DNA from: Roseovarius sp.
GTDB taxonomy: Bacteria; Pseudomonadota; Alphaproteobacteria; Rhodobacterales; Rhodobacteraceae
DNA length: 5,460 nt
Reading direction: 5' to 3'
Assembly (NCBI GenBank): GCA_021767845.1
Contig: JAASSQ010000204.1
Coordinates: 1 to 5,460, forward strand
Part shown: one piece after another, positions 1 through 5,460 of the stretch
Position numbering within the stretch: the stretch's first letter is position 1
Layout of the letters: every line of letters starts with the position of its first letter
Program-made: the position numbers and the translations under genes
Notes under the pieces: model-generated
The model's database searches: none
Told to the model about the DNA's origin: nothing
Seen by the model: the letters and a program-made list of their open reading frames with translations, nothing else

Positions 1-333
1 GTGGCCATCGCCAAGGAAAGCGAAGACCTGCAAAGCGGCTTGCCGATCCTGGCCACCGTGGGATCGACGGCGCCGTTCATCGGCCTGTTCGGCACTGTCT
101 GGGGTATCATGAACGCCTTTATCGAAATTGCCGAGCAGCAGAACACCAACCTCGCCGTTGTCGCCCCCGGCATCGCCGAGGCCCTGCTGGCCACCGGCCT
201 TGGCCTGCTGGCGGCCATCCCTGCCGTAATCTTCTACAACAAGCTGAGCGCGGATGCGGATCGCATCGTCGCCAACTACGAGGCCTTCGCCGACGAGTTC
301 GCGACCATTCTCAGCCGCCAGTTGGACTCGTGA
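1..333 (+). CDS. tolQ: TolQ, proton-channel subunit of the Tol-Pal motor (C-terminal half, 5' end outside window)
   Basis: This is the inner-membrane subunit that, with TolR, uses the proton motive force to drive TolA. Only the last 110 residues are present. The frame is open at base 1, and the GTG there is best read as an internal Val codon, because E. coli TolQ is about 230 residues and this segment aligns from memory with its second half. Two membrane helices are visible, about residues 15-43 and 56-79. They contain the family signatures GLFGTVWGIM (27-37) and VAPGIAEALLAT (54-65). Thr32 and Thr65 sit where E. coli TolQ has its channel-lining Thr145 and Thr178. A charged cytoplasmic tail ends in EFATILSRQ, close to the E. 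coli ending. The stop lies 4 bases before tolR. ExbB and MotA are related families, but the TolR/TolA/TolB/Pal neighbours settle TolQ. Confidence 0.96.
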   Translation: MAIAKESEDLQSGLPILATVGSTAPFIGLFGTVWGIMNAFIEIAEQQNTNLAVVAPGIAEALLATGLGLLAAIPAVIFYNKLSADADRIVANYEAFADEFATILSRQLDS

Positions 334-337
334 TCCG

Positions 338-811
338 ATGGGCGCGGGTGTGATCCAGAAAAACGGCGGCAATGGCCGCAAGCGGCGCGGGCGCGGCCGG
401 GCGCGGCCGATGTCGGAGATCAACGTCACGCCCTTCGTGGACGTGATGCTGGTCCTGCTGATCATCTTCATGGTTGCCGCCCCGTTGATGACGGTGGGCG
501 TGCCCGTCGAATTGCCCAAGACCGCCGCCAACGCCCTGCCGGGCGAAGAGGAAGAGCCCTTGACGGTGACGGTTACCGCCCAAGGCGAGGTCATGATCCA
601 GACAAGCGAAGTGCCACGGGACGAACTGGTGGCCAAGCTACGCGCCATCGCGACCGAGCGCGACAGCACGCGCGTCTATCTGCGCGCCGACGGAGCCGTG
701 CCCTATTCGGATGTCATGCAGGTGATGGGGGCGCTCAATCGCGGCGGCTTTGCCAATATCGGGCTGGTCACGGATACCGGCGGCCCCGAGTTGGACGGGC
801 AGGGCGGCTGA
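338..811 (+). CDS. tolR: TolR, proton-channel partner of TolQ
   Basis: TolR is the single-span inner-membrane protein whose transmembrane Asp takes part in proton flow and whose periplasmic domain can bind peptidoglycan. The protein is 157 residues (E. coli 142). It has a basic Arg/Gly-rich cytoplasmic tail (residues 10-23), the family motif SEINVTPFVDVMLVLLIIF (26-44) with the key Asp at 35, one membrane helix (about 34-53), and a periplasmic domain. The last conserved block is YLRADGAVPYSDVMQVM (114-130), followed by GGFANIGLVTD. The ATG at 338 was chosen because it lies 4 bases after the tolQ stop and keeps the basic tail that E. coli TolR also has. The open frame extends upstream to 254, but that would overlap tolQ by 80 bases. 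No clear Shine-Dalgarno precedes 338, so coupling to tolQ translation is inferred. ExbD is the alternative family, rejected on context. Confidence 0.96.
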   Translation: MGAGVIQKNGGNGRKRRGRGRARPMSEINVTPFVDVMLVLLIIFMVAAPLMTVGVPVELPKTAANALPGEEEEPLTVTVTAQGEVMIQTSEVPRDELVAKLRAIATERDSTRVYLRADGAVPYSDVMQVMGALNRGGFANIGLVTDTGGPELDGQGG

Positions 812-814
812 AGG
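811..814 (+). promoter_or_regulatory. Weak ribosome binding site for tolA
   Basis: AAGG overlaps the last base of the tolR stop codon and lies 7 bases before the GTG at 822, but only 4 before the alternative GTG at 819. The spacing favours 822. The match is short, so coupling to tolR termination probably helps. Confidence 0.45.
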
Positions 815-821
815 CGCTGTG

Positions 822-1934
822 GTGAATACCGGTCAGATCATATCCGGGGTGGGGCATCTGGCCCTTCTCGCCGTGGCCGTGTTCGGCGGTGCCTTCCGTT
901 CCGAGCCGCTTCCGTTCGAGGTGACCGAAGTGACCGCGATCTCGGCCGAGGACTATGCCGCGCTGGTCGATGGGCCGCGTGCCCCCGAGGCCGTGGCGAA
1001 CGTGGACACGCCGGACCCGCCCGCCGCAGGCGAAGGCACGCCGGAAATGACCTCGACCGCCGATGCGGCACCTGACCTGTCTCGGCCGGACGCGACCGAA
1101 ACGCCGCCGCCGGATGCCACGCCCGAGGCTGTCGATCAGATCCCCGTGCCCGAGGCCGAGGTCAGCGACGAGCCGCCGGTTCTTGAGCCCCCGCAGGAGG
1201 ATATGGCAGCCTTGGTGCCCGAGGTATCACCGCGCCCGCAACAGCGCCCGTCGCCCCGCGTCGCGCCCGAGCCGGTCGCGCCCCCGGAGCCGGATGTGGA
1301 AATCGACGATGTCGAGCGGCAGGATACCACCCCCGATGAGGACGCTGCCGAAACCGTCGAGGAAGACACCCAGGCCACCGCGCCCGAGGAAGCGGCCACC
1401 GAGATCGTGACCGAGGCCGAGGAAGCCGATGTCGCAAGCGCCGCGCCCTCGCGCTCCGTCCGGCCCCGCACGCGGCCCGCCCGCCCCGAGCCGTCCGAGC
1501 AGGAGACCGCGACCTCCGCGCAGCCGCAGACCGATGAAAGCGCCGTCAACGATGCCCTGGCCGAGGCGCTTGGCCAGGCCGGCGGCGCGGAGGAAGGCGC
1601 ACCCTCCGGCCCGCCGCTCACCGCCGGGGAGAAGGATGCGCTGCGCGTTGCGGTGCAGAACTGCTGGAACGTGGGCTCGCTCAGCTCCGAAGCCCTGCGC
1701 ACGACGGTCGTGGTGGGCGTGACGATGGGCGAGGACGCCAAGCCCGTGGTCGGCTCGATCGAGATGATCAGCGCCTCGGGGGGCAACGGCGCGGCGGCAA
1801 AACAGGCCTTCGAGGCCGCCCGCCGCGCGATCATCCGCTGTGGGGCGAGTGGCTATGATTTGCCGAAAGACAAGTATGATTACTGGCGTGATATTGAAAT
1901 GACGTTCAATCCGGAGAAAATGAGGATCAAATGA
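822..1934 (+). CDS. tolA: TolA, periplasm-spanning energy transducer
   Basis: TolA is the inner-membrane-anchored rod that carries the TolQR-driven movement to TolB and Pal. The protein is 370 residues from the GTG at 822. The N-terminal anchor (about residues 6-26) holds an SxxxH motif, Ser8 and His12, matching the Ser18/His22 motif by which E. coli TolA engages TolQR. Residues about 30-265 are low-complexity, rich in Pro, Glu, Asp and Ala, and replace the Lys/Ala-rich helix of E. coli. The folded C-terminal domain (about 266-370) begins LTAGEKDALRVAVQNCWN and has Cys281 and Cys340, a likely disulfide as in E. coli TolA domain III. The start sits 10 bases after tolR, with AAGG at 811-814. 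A second GTG directly upstream at 819 is possible, but the protein reads best from VNTGQ. A start at 750 would overlap tolR and add an unrelated tail. The 3' end overlaps tolB by 4 bases. The C-terminal domain resembles TonB, but the neighbours favour TolA. Confidence 0.93.
   Translation: MNTGQIISGVGHLALLAVAVFGGAFRSEPLPFEVTEVTAISAEDYAALVDGPRAPEAVANVDTPDPPAAGEGTPEMTSTADAAPDLSRPDATETPPPDATPEAVDQIPVPEAEVSDEPPVLEPPQEDMAALVPEVSPRPQQRPSPRVAPEPVAPPEPDVEIDDVERQDTTPDEDAAETVEEDTQATAPEEAATEIVTEAEEADVASAAPSRSVRPRTRPARPEPSEQETATSAQPQTDESAVNDALAEALGQAGGAEEGAPSGPPLTAGEKDALRVAVQNCWNVGSLSSEALRTTVVVGVTMGEDAKPVVGSIEMISASGGNGAAAKQAFEAARRAIIRCGASGYDLPKDKYDYWRDIEMTFNPEKMRIK
1922..1926 (+). promoter_or_regulatory. 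Ribosome binding site for tolB, inside the end of tolA
   Basis: GAGGA lies in the last codons of tolA. It is 4 bases before the ATG at 1931 and 7 bases before the next ATG at 1934. The two ATGs are adjacent and in frame, so the choice changes only one residue of the signal peptide. Spacing favours 1934, while the longer reading gives the classic ATGA overlap with the tolA stop. Confidence 0.55.
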
Positions 1935-3253
1935 TGCAGAATATCCTGACCCTCCTTGCCGCGCTCATGCTTTGGGTGGCGCCGGCTTCAGCCCAGGACG
2001 GGCCGCTCCGGATCGAGATCACCGAAGGCGTGATCGAACCCTTGCCGTTTGCCGCGCCGGATTTCGTGTCCGACAGCGCCACCGGCGCCGAATACGGGCG
2101 GCGGATCGCGGATGTGATCGCCGCGGATCTTTCGGGCACGGGTCTCTTCCGCGAAATCCAGCCCGACGCCTTCATCAGCCGGGTGACCAGCTTTTCCAGT
2201 CCCGTCCAGTTTGCTGACTGGAAAGCGATCAACGCGCAAGCCCTGATCACGGGGGCTGTCAGCGTCGATGATGCGGGCAAGCTGGTGGTGCGTTTCCGTC
2301 TTTATGACGTGTTCGCGGGGCAGGAGCTTGGGCAGGGGTTGCAACTGGTCGGCACGCAGGACGGATGGCGCCGGATCGCGCACAAGGTGGCCGATCAGGT
2401 TTACAGCCGCATCACCGGCGAGGATCCCTATTTTGACAGCCGGGTCGTTTTCGTGGCCGAAAGCGGCCCGAAGGATCAGCGCGCCAAGCGGCTGGCGATC
2501 ATGGACTACGACGGCGCGAATGTCAGCTACCTGACGGACAGCTCGTCCATCGTGCTGGCGCCGCGCTTTTCGCCGAATGGCGATCGCGTGCTTTACACCA
2601 GCTACGAAACCGGGTTTCCGCGGATTTACCTTCTTCAGGTGGGCACCGCGCAGCGGCGGGTGCTGGACACGCAGGAAGGCACGATGAGCTTCGCCCCCCG
2701 TTTCGGCCCGGATGGCCGGACGGTCGTATATTCCCTGTCGCGCGGCGGCAATACCGATCTTTACCGTATGGATATCGACAGCGGGGCCAGCACCCGCCTG
2801 ACGAACGCACCGTCGATCGAGACGGCGCCCAGTTTCAGCCCGGATGGCAGCCAGATCGTTTTCGAGTCCGACCGTTCGGGCAGCCCGCAGCTTTACATCA
2901 TGCCGGCCGGCGGCGGTGAGGCGCAGCGGATCAGCTTTGGCCAAGGTCGCTACGGCACGCCGGTCTGGTCGCCGCGCGGGGATCTGATCGCCTTTACCAA
3001 GCAATCGAAGGGGCGTTTCCATATCGGCGTGATGCGGACGGATGGCAGCGAAGAGAGGCTTCTCACGGCATCGTTCCTTGACGAGGGGCCGACATGGTCC
3101 CCCAATGGCCGCGTCATCATGTTCACGCGCGAGACGCAAGGCGCACAGGGCAGCGCGAGCCTTTACACGGTGGATATCACCGGGCGGAACTTGCGGAAGG
3201 TGCCGACCGATACGGGGGCCAGTGACCCGTCTTGGTCGCCGCTGCAGGAGTGA
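1931..3253 (+). CDS. tolB: TolB, periplasmic beta-propeller of the Tol-Pal system
   Basis: TolB is a soluble periplasmic protein that binds Pal through its propeller and TolA through its N-terminal segment, and so regulates whether Pal is free to hold peptidoglycan. The protein is 440 residues (E. coli 430). The Sec signal peptide covers residues 1-21, with probable cleavage after ASA, leaving a mature start of QDGPLRIEI. The N-terminal alpha/beta domain runs to about residue 165. The C-terminal propeller shows PD40/WD40-like repeats, with recurring cores PRFSPNG (211), PRFGPDG (256), PSFSPDG (300), PVWSPRG (344), PTWSPNG (387) and a terminal PSWSP (433), consistent with a six-bladed propeller. 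There are no cysteines. The start overlaps the tolA stop by 4 bases, and an equivalent start is the ATG at 1934. The frame is intact and of full family length. Confidence is very high from repeats, signal peptide and context. Confidence 0.97.
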   Translation: MMQNILTLLAALMLWVAPASAQDGPLRIEITEGVIEPLPFAAPDFVSDSATGAEYGRRIADVIAADLSGTGLFREIQPDAFISRVTSFSSPVQFADWKAINAQALITGAVSVDDAGKLVVRFRLYDVFAGQELGQGLQLVGTQDGWRRIAHKVADQVYSRITGEDPYFDSRVVFVAESGPKDQRAKRLAIMDYDGANVSYLTDSSSIVLAPRFSPNGDRVLYTSYETGFPRIYLLQVGTAQRRVLDTQEGTMSFAPRFGPDGRTVVYSLSRGGNTDLYRMDIDSGASTRLTNAPSIETAPSFSPDGSQIVFESDRSGSPQLYIMPAGGGEAQRISFGQGRYGTPVWSPRGDLIAFTKQSKGRFHIGVMRTDGSEERLLTASFLDEGPTWSPNGRVIMFTRETQGAQGSASLYTVDITGRNLRKVPTDTGASDPSWSPLQE

Positions 3254-3343
3254 AGAGGATGCAAGTGCCGCGCATTTCCACGGTGCGGGCGCTGTGATAA
3301 GAACGGAACGGAAACCAACACGAAGAACGAGCGGGGCAACCAC
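3254..3343 (+). other. tolB-pal spacer with possible 12-codon leader ORF and a small hairpin
   Basis: This 90-base gap is the longest non-coding stretch in the window. It holds an ATG at 3259 that opens a 12-codon frame (MQVPRISTVRAL) ending at TGA 3295-3297. AGGAG at 3246-3250, inside the tolB end, lies 8 bases before that ATG. A 6-pair stem with one G-U pair can form between CCGCGC (3268-3273) and GTGCGG (3283-3288). No run of T follows it, so it is not a convincing terminator. I see no strong -35/-10 pair. The pal start has only a weak purine stretch (about 3329-3336) before it. Whether the small frame is translated cannot be told from the sequence. Confidence 0.25.
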
Positions 3344-3856
3344 ATGACCTATCTGAGCAAGACCTTACTTCTGTGCGCCGGCATGGCCTTGGCCGCCTGC
3401 GCCAATCCCGACCGGTTCGACAATGCCAACACGGTCGATCTGAACGCGCCCGGGGCCAACGGCATGTCCGGTGCCGCGGGCGATCCGACCTCGCCGGTCT
3501 ATTTCCAGCAGACTATCGGCGATCGTGTCCTGTTCGCCGTAGATCAGTCGTCGCTGTCGTCCGAGGCGCAGGCGACTCTGGACGGGCAGGCGCAATGGCT
3601 GATGACCAATAGCGATTACAACGCCGTGATCGAGGGCCACGCGGACGAGCAGGGCACCCGGGAATACAACCTCGCGCTTGGCGCGCGGCGCGCGAACGCC
3701 GTGCACGAATACCTGGTCAGCAAAGGCGTTGCCGCAAACCGCCTCAAGGTGGTGAGCTATGGCAAGGAACGCCCGATCGAGCTGTGCAGCAACGAAGCGT
3801 GCTACGCCAAGAATCGCCGGGCCGTGACGGTCATCTCGGCCGTGCCGAGCAGCTGA
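3344..3856 (+). CDS. pal: Pal, peptidoglycan-associated outer-membrane lipoprotein
   Basis: Pal is a lipoprotein anchored in the outer membrane that binds peptidoglycan non-covalently and is released or captured by TolB. The protein is 170 residues (E. coli 173). A lipoprotein signal peptide ends in the lipobox LAAC (16-19), so Cys19 would be lipidated. An unstructured Asn/Gly/Ala-rich tether follows to about residue 50. The OmpA-like domain (about 52-167) carries the peptidoglycan-binding block EGHADEQGTREYNLALGARR (97-116). Asp101 and Arg116 sit where this family contacts the diaminopimelate stem residue. It ends in the typical NRRAVTV (157-163). Cys148 and Cys153 are close together and may form a disulfide; I recall a similar pair in other alphaproteobacterial Pal proteins. 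Residue 20 is Ala, not Asp, consistent with Lol export to the outer membrane by the E. coli rule. It lies 90 bases after tolB and 22 before cpoB. Confidence 0.97.
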   Translation: MTYLSKTLLLCAGMALAACANPDRFDNANTVDLNAPGANGMSGAAGDPTSPVYFQQTIGDRVLFAVDQSSLSSEAQATLDGQAQWLMTNSDYNAVIEGHADEQGTREYNLALGARRANAVHEYLVSKGVAANRLKVVSYGKERPIELCSNEACYAKNRRAVTVISAVPSS

Positions 3857-3864
3857 CACCAGCC

Positions 3865-3872
3865 GAGGAGGG
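3865..3872 (+). promoter_or_regulatory. Strong ribosome binding site for cpoB
   Basis: GAGGAGGG lies between pal and cpoB. Its AGGAGG core (3866-3871) is 7 bases before the ATG at 3879. This is the best Shine-Dalgarno match in the window and fixes the cpoB start. It suggests cpoB is translated independently of pal. Confidence 0.85.
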
Positions 3873-3878
3873 TTCGGG

Positions 3879-4727
3879 ATGCGTGCCTGTCTTGTCGTTC
3901 TGACCGTTATCGCGTTCAGCCTGCCGGGCCTCGGCATGGCACAGAATAAGGCGCGCACGCAGACCCTGGCAGATATCCGGCAGGAATTGTCAGTCCTGTA
4001 TGTCGAGTTGCAGAAACTCAAGCGGGAACTGAACACGACCGGGGCAGCCGGGCAGCTTGGCAGCGGTGGCACCACTCTTGAACGGGTGAATGCCATTGAA
4101 AGCGAGGTTCAACGCCTGACGGCCCAGACCGAGGAACTGCAATTCAAGATCGAGCAGGTGGCCGAGGACGGCGCCAACAGGATCGGCGACCTGGAATTTC
4201 GCCTGTGCGAGCTCGAGGCTGATTGCGACATTGGCGCGCTTGGCGAAAGCACGACACTTGGCGGGATCGACACGACGGTTGCGGACGGGGCAGCGACGCA
4301 GACTGCCCCGCGGGACGAGGGCGACAGCGACGGCCCGCAGCTTGCCGTGAGCGAGAAGGCCGATTTCGACCGTGCGCAGGCGGCCCTGGAGGCAGGCGAA
4401 AACGCGAAAGCCGCCGAACAGTTCGCGGCGTTCCAGGATAATTACCCGGGCGGGCCGATGACGCAGCGCGCGGGGCTCTTGCGCGGGATCGCGCTTGAGC
4501 GCGCAGGCCAGATGAAAGAGGCGGCGCGCGCCTACCTGGATACGTTCAGCAGCGACCAATCGGGTCCACAGGCCGCGGAGTCGCTGTTCCGCCTTGGCAC
4601 GGCACTTGGCGCGCTTGGCCAGACGGAACAGGCCTGTCTGACCCTGGCCGAGGTTGGCAACCGATTTCCCGGCGATGCGTCGGTGTCCGATGCACGATCC
4701 GCCATGGCCGACCTGGGCTGTCAGTGA
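3879..4727 (+). CDS. cpoB: CpoB (YbgF), periplasmic coiled-coil and TPR partner of the Tol-Pal system
   Basis: In E. coli, CpoB binds TolA and PBP1B and coordinates outer-membrane constriction with septal peptidoglycan synthesis; here the same role is inferred from homology and position. The protein is 282 residues (E. coli 263). A Sec signal peptide covers residues 1-21, cleaved after GMA. Helical heptad-like segments follow at about 27-52 and 66-115, the usual N-terminal coiled coil, interrupted by a Gly/Ser/Thr-rich stretch (53-66). A polar linker rich in Asp, Gly and Thr (about 118-156) leads to a TPR-type domain (about 159-280), with repeats starting near KADFDRAQAALEAGENAKAA (160-179), AGLLRGIALERAGQMKEAAR (198-217) and SLFRLGTALGALGQTEQACL (235-254). 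Cysteines at 110/116 and 253/281 may form disulfides. The strong Shine-Dalgarno supports the start. Its stop overlaps the tilS start. Older annotations call it YbgF or 'tol-pal system protein'. Confidence 0.93.
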   Translation: MRACLVVLTVIAFSLPGLGMAQNKARTQTLADIRQELSVLYVELQKLKRELNTTGAAGQLGSGGTTLERVNAIESEVQRLTAQTEELQFKIEQVAEDGANRIGDLEFRLCELEADCDIGALGESTTLGGIDTTVADGAATQTAPRDEGDSDGPQLAVSEKADFDRAQAALEAGENAKAAEQFAAFQDNYPGGPMTQRAGLLRGIALERAGQMKEAARAYLDTFSSDQSGPQAAESLFRLGTALGALGQTEQACLTLAEVGNRFPGDASVSDARSAMADLGCQ

Positions 4728-5460
4728 CGGGTCAGGCCGGCGCGCTGCGCGACCGGATCGCCGGTCACTTCCAGCCCGATCTTCCCAAGAGACTCGGCGT
4801 GGCCGTGTCGGGTGGCAGCGACTCCCTTGCCTTGCTCGTTCTGCTGAATGATTGGCGGCAATCCGGCGGGCCGGAGTTGCGGGCGGTCACCGTGGATCAT
4901 GGCCTGCGCCCGGAAGCGGCGGATGAAGCGCAACAGGTTGCGCGACACTGTGCAAAGATGGGTATTCCGCATGACACGCTGACGTGGACGGGGTGGGACG
5001 GCCGCGGGAACCTGCCCGATCAGGCCCGCCGCGCGCGCTATCGCTTGATTGCGGATTGGGCACGGTCGCACGGGGTGGGCCATGTCGCGGTTGGGCATAC
5101 GGCAGACGACCAGGCCGAAACGGTGCTGATGCGCCTTGCGCGTGAGGCCGGGGTCGATGGATTGTCGGGCATCCCTGATCGCCGGGTCCTGGAGGGGATC
5201 GTGTTCTGTCGTCCCGCGTTGCGGATCAGGCGGGAGGCGCTGCGCGATGTCTTGCGCGACCGGGGGCTGGACTGGGTCGAAGACCCGACCAATGCGGACA
5301 TGCGATATGAGCGTGTTCGCGCCCGCGCGGCGCTGCAGGCGCTTGCCCCGCTCGGCATCAGCACGGACAGCCTGTCGGTTGTGGCCCGCCAGATGCGGGA
5401 GGCCAGCAACACCCTTAATTTCTACGCAAGCCGGGCGGCGCTACAGCATGTCGGTTTCCA
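4724..5460 (+). CDS. tilS: TilS, tRNA(Ile) lysidine synthetase (N-terminal part, 3' end outside window)
   Basis: TilS is a cytoplasmic enzyme that uses ATP and lysine to convert C34 of the CAU-anticodon tRNA-Ile to lysidine, so that it reads AUA and is charged with Ile. The frame is open to the window end without a stop, giving 245 complete codons. The N-type PP-loop ATP-binding motif SGGSDS is at residues 29-34, preceded by the LGVAV strand. Further TilS signatures are VDHGLR (57-62), VGHTADDQAETVLMRL (123-138), and EDPTNAD (186-192) followed by RVRAR (197-201). The GTG at 4724 was chosen because it overlaps the cpoB stop as GTGA and places the PP-loop at the usual distance from the N-terminus. 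No good Shine-Dalgarno is seen, so coupling to cpoB is inferred. The missing part would hold the C-terminal tRNA-binding domains. In related genomes ftsH commonly follows; that cannot be checked here. Confidence 0.94.
   Translation, partial: MTGQAGALRDRIAGHFQPDLPKRLGVAVSGGSDSLALLVLLNDWRQSGGPELRAVTVDHGLRPEAADEAQQVARHCAKMGIPHDTLTWTGWDGRGNLPDQARRARYRLIADWARSHGVGHVAVGHTADDQAETVLMRLAREAGVDGLSGIPDRRVLEGIVFCRPALRIRREALRDVLRDRGLDWVEDPTNADMRYERVRARAALQALAPLGISTDSLSVVARQMREASNTLNFYASRAALQHVGF

Noticed and set aside
750..821. Extension of tolA upstream to the ATG at 750
   Set aside because: It would overlap tolR by 62 bases and add residues with no family resemblance. The GTG at 822 with nearby AAGG fits better.
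1136..1834. A 232-codon - strand frame opposite tolA, rich in Ser, Ala and Gly
   Set aside because: It mirrors the low-complexity Pro/Glu/Ala linker of tolA. The composition is explained by the complement of GAG, GCC and CCG-type codons, and there is no start context or domain.
3268..3288. Hairpin in the tolB-pal gap as a transcription terminator
   Set aside because: The stem is only 6 pairs with a G-U and a 9-base loop, and no T-run follows; pal is expected to be co-transcribed.
3275..3301. A promoter for pal using a TGATAA/GATAAG-like -10
   Set aside because: The only candidate -35 (TTTCCA) is a poor match and lies just 14-15 bases upstream, so it is not supported.
1988..3343. A 451-codon open frame on the - strand covering nearly all of tolB
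   Set aside because: Its translation is rich in Arg, Ala, Pro and His, with no recognisable domain. It lies antisense to a clearly real gene in GC-rich DNA, where stop codons are rare in the opposite frame.
3365..4096. A 243-codon - strand frame spanning pal and the start of cpoB
   Set aside because: It is antisense to two well-supported genes and its product looks like no known family; it is a shadow of codon bias.
4231..4619. A 14-base exact repeat TTGGCGCGCTTGGC at 4231-4244 and 4606-4619
   Set aside because: Both copies are in frame in cpoB and encode Gly-Ala-Leu-Gly with the same preferred codons, so codon bias explains them.
4721..5412. Two - strand frames opposite tilS
   Set aside because: The + strand encodes TilS with all its signature motifs in order, so the antisense frames are shadows.

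Overview
The window carries a GC-rich, tightly packed set of genes that all read on the + strand: the distal part of a tol-pal envelope operon followed by the start of a tRNA-modification gene. The order is tolQ (3' half only), tolR, tolA, tolB, pal, cpoB (ybgF), tilS (5' part only). The protein sequences and this order, with tilS directly behind cpoB, suggest an alphaproteobacterium, most likely of the Rhodobacterales (Roseobacter/Rhodobacter type). That placement rests on remembered gene order and protein style, not on a search.

Layout: 1-333 is the C-terminal half of TolQ. 338-811 is TolR. 822-1934 is TolA, with a signal anchor, a long acidic and proline-rich linker and a C-terminal TolA domain. 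1931-3253 is TolB, a periplasmic beta-propeller. A 90-base gap (3254-3343) is the longest non-coding stretch. 3344-3856 is the Pal lipoprotein and 3879-4727 is CpoB. From 4724 to the window end runs the N-terminal 245 residues of TilS, the tRNA-Ile lysidine synthetase. Junctions are very short: 4-base overlaps at tolA/tolB and cpoB/tilS, gaps of 4 and 10 bases at tolQ/tolR and tolR/tolA, and 22 bases at pal/cpoB. No terminator is visible, so one transcript through the whole window is likely.

How the genes work together: TolQ and TolR form the proton-driven inner-membrane motor. TolA is anchored beside them and spans the periplasm. TolB shuttles between TolA and Pal. Pal is an outer-membrane lipoprotein that grips peptidoglycan. 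CpoB is the usual periplasmic partner, linking the Tol machine to septal wall synthesis in E. coli. TilS is functionally unrelated but its start codon overlaps the cpoB stop, so its translation is probably coupled to the envelope genes.

I found no mobile element, CRISPR array, RNA gene or unknown system. The window is a well-known cluster. The points of interest are fine-scale: the charge-patterned TolA linker, a possible 12-codon leader ORF before pal, ambiguous tandem start codons, and the cpoB/tilS coupling.
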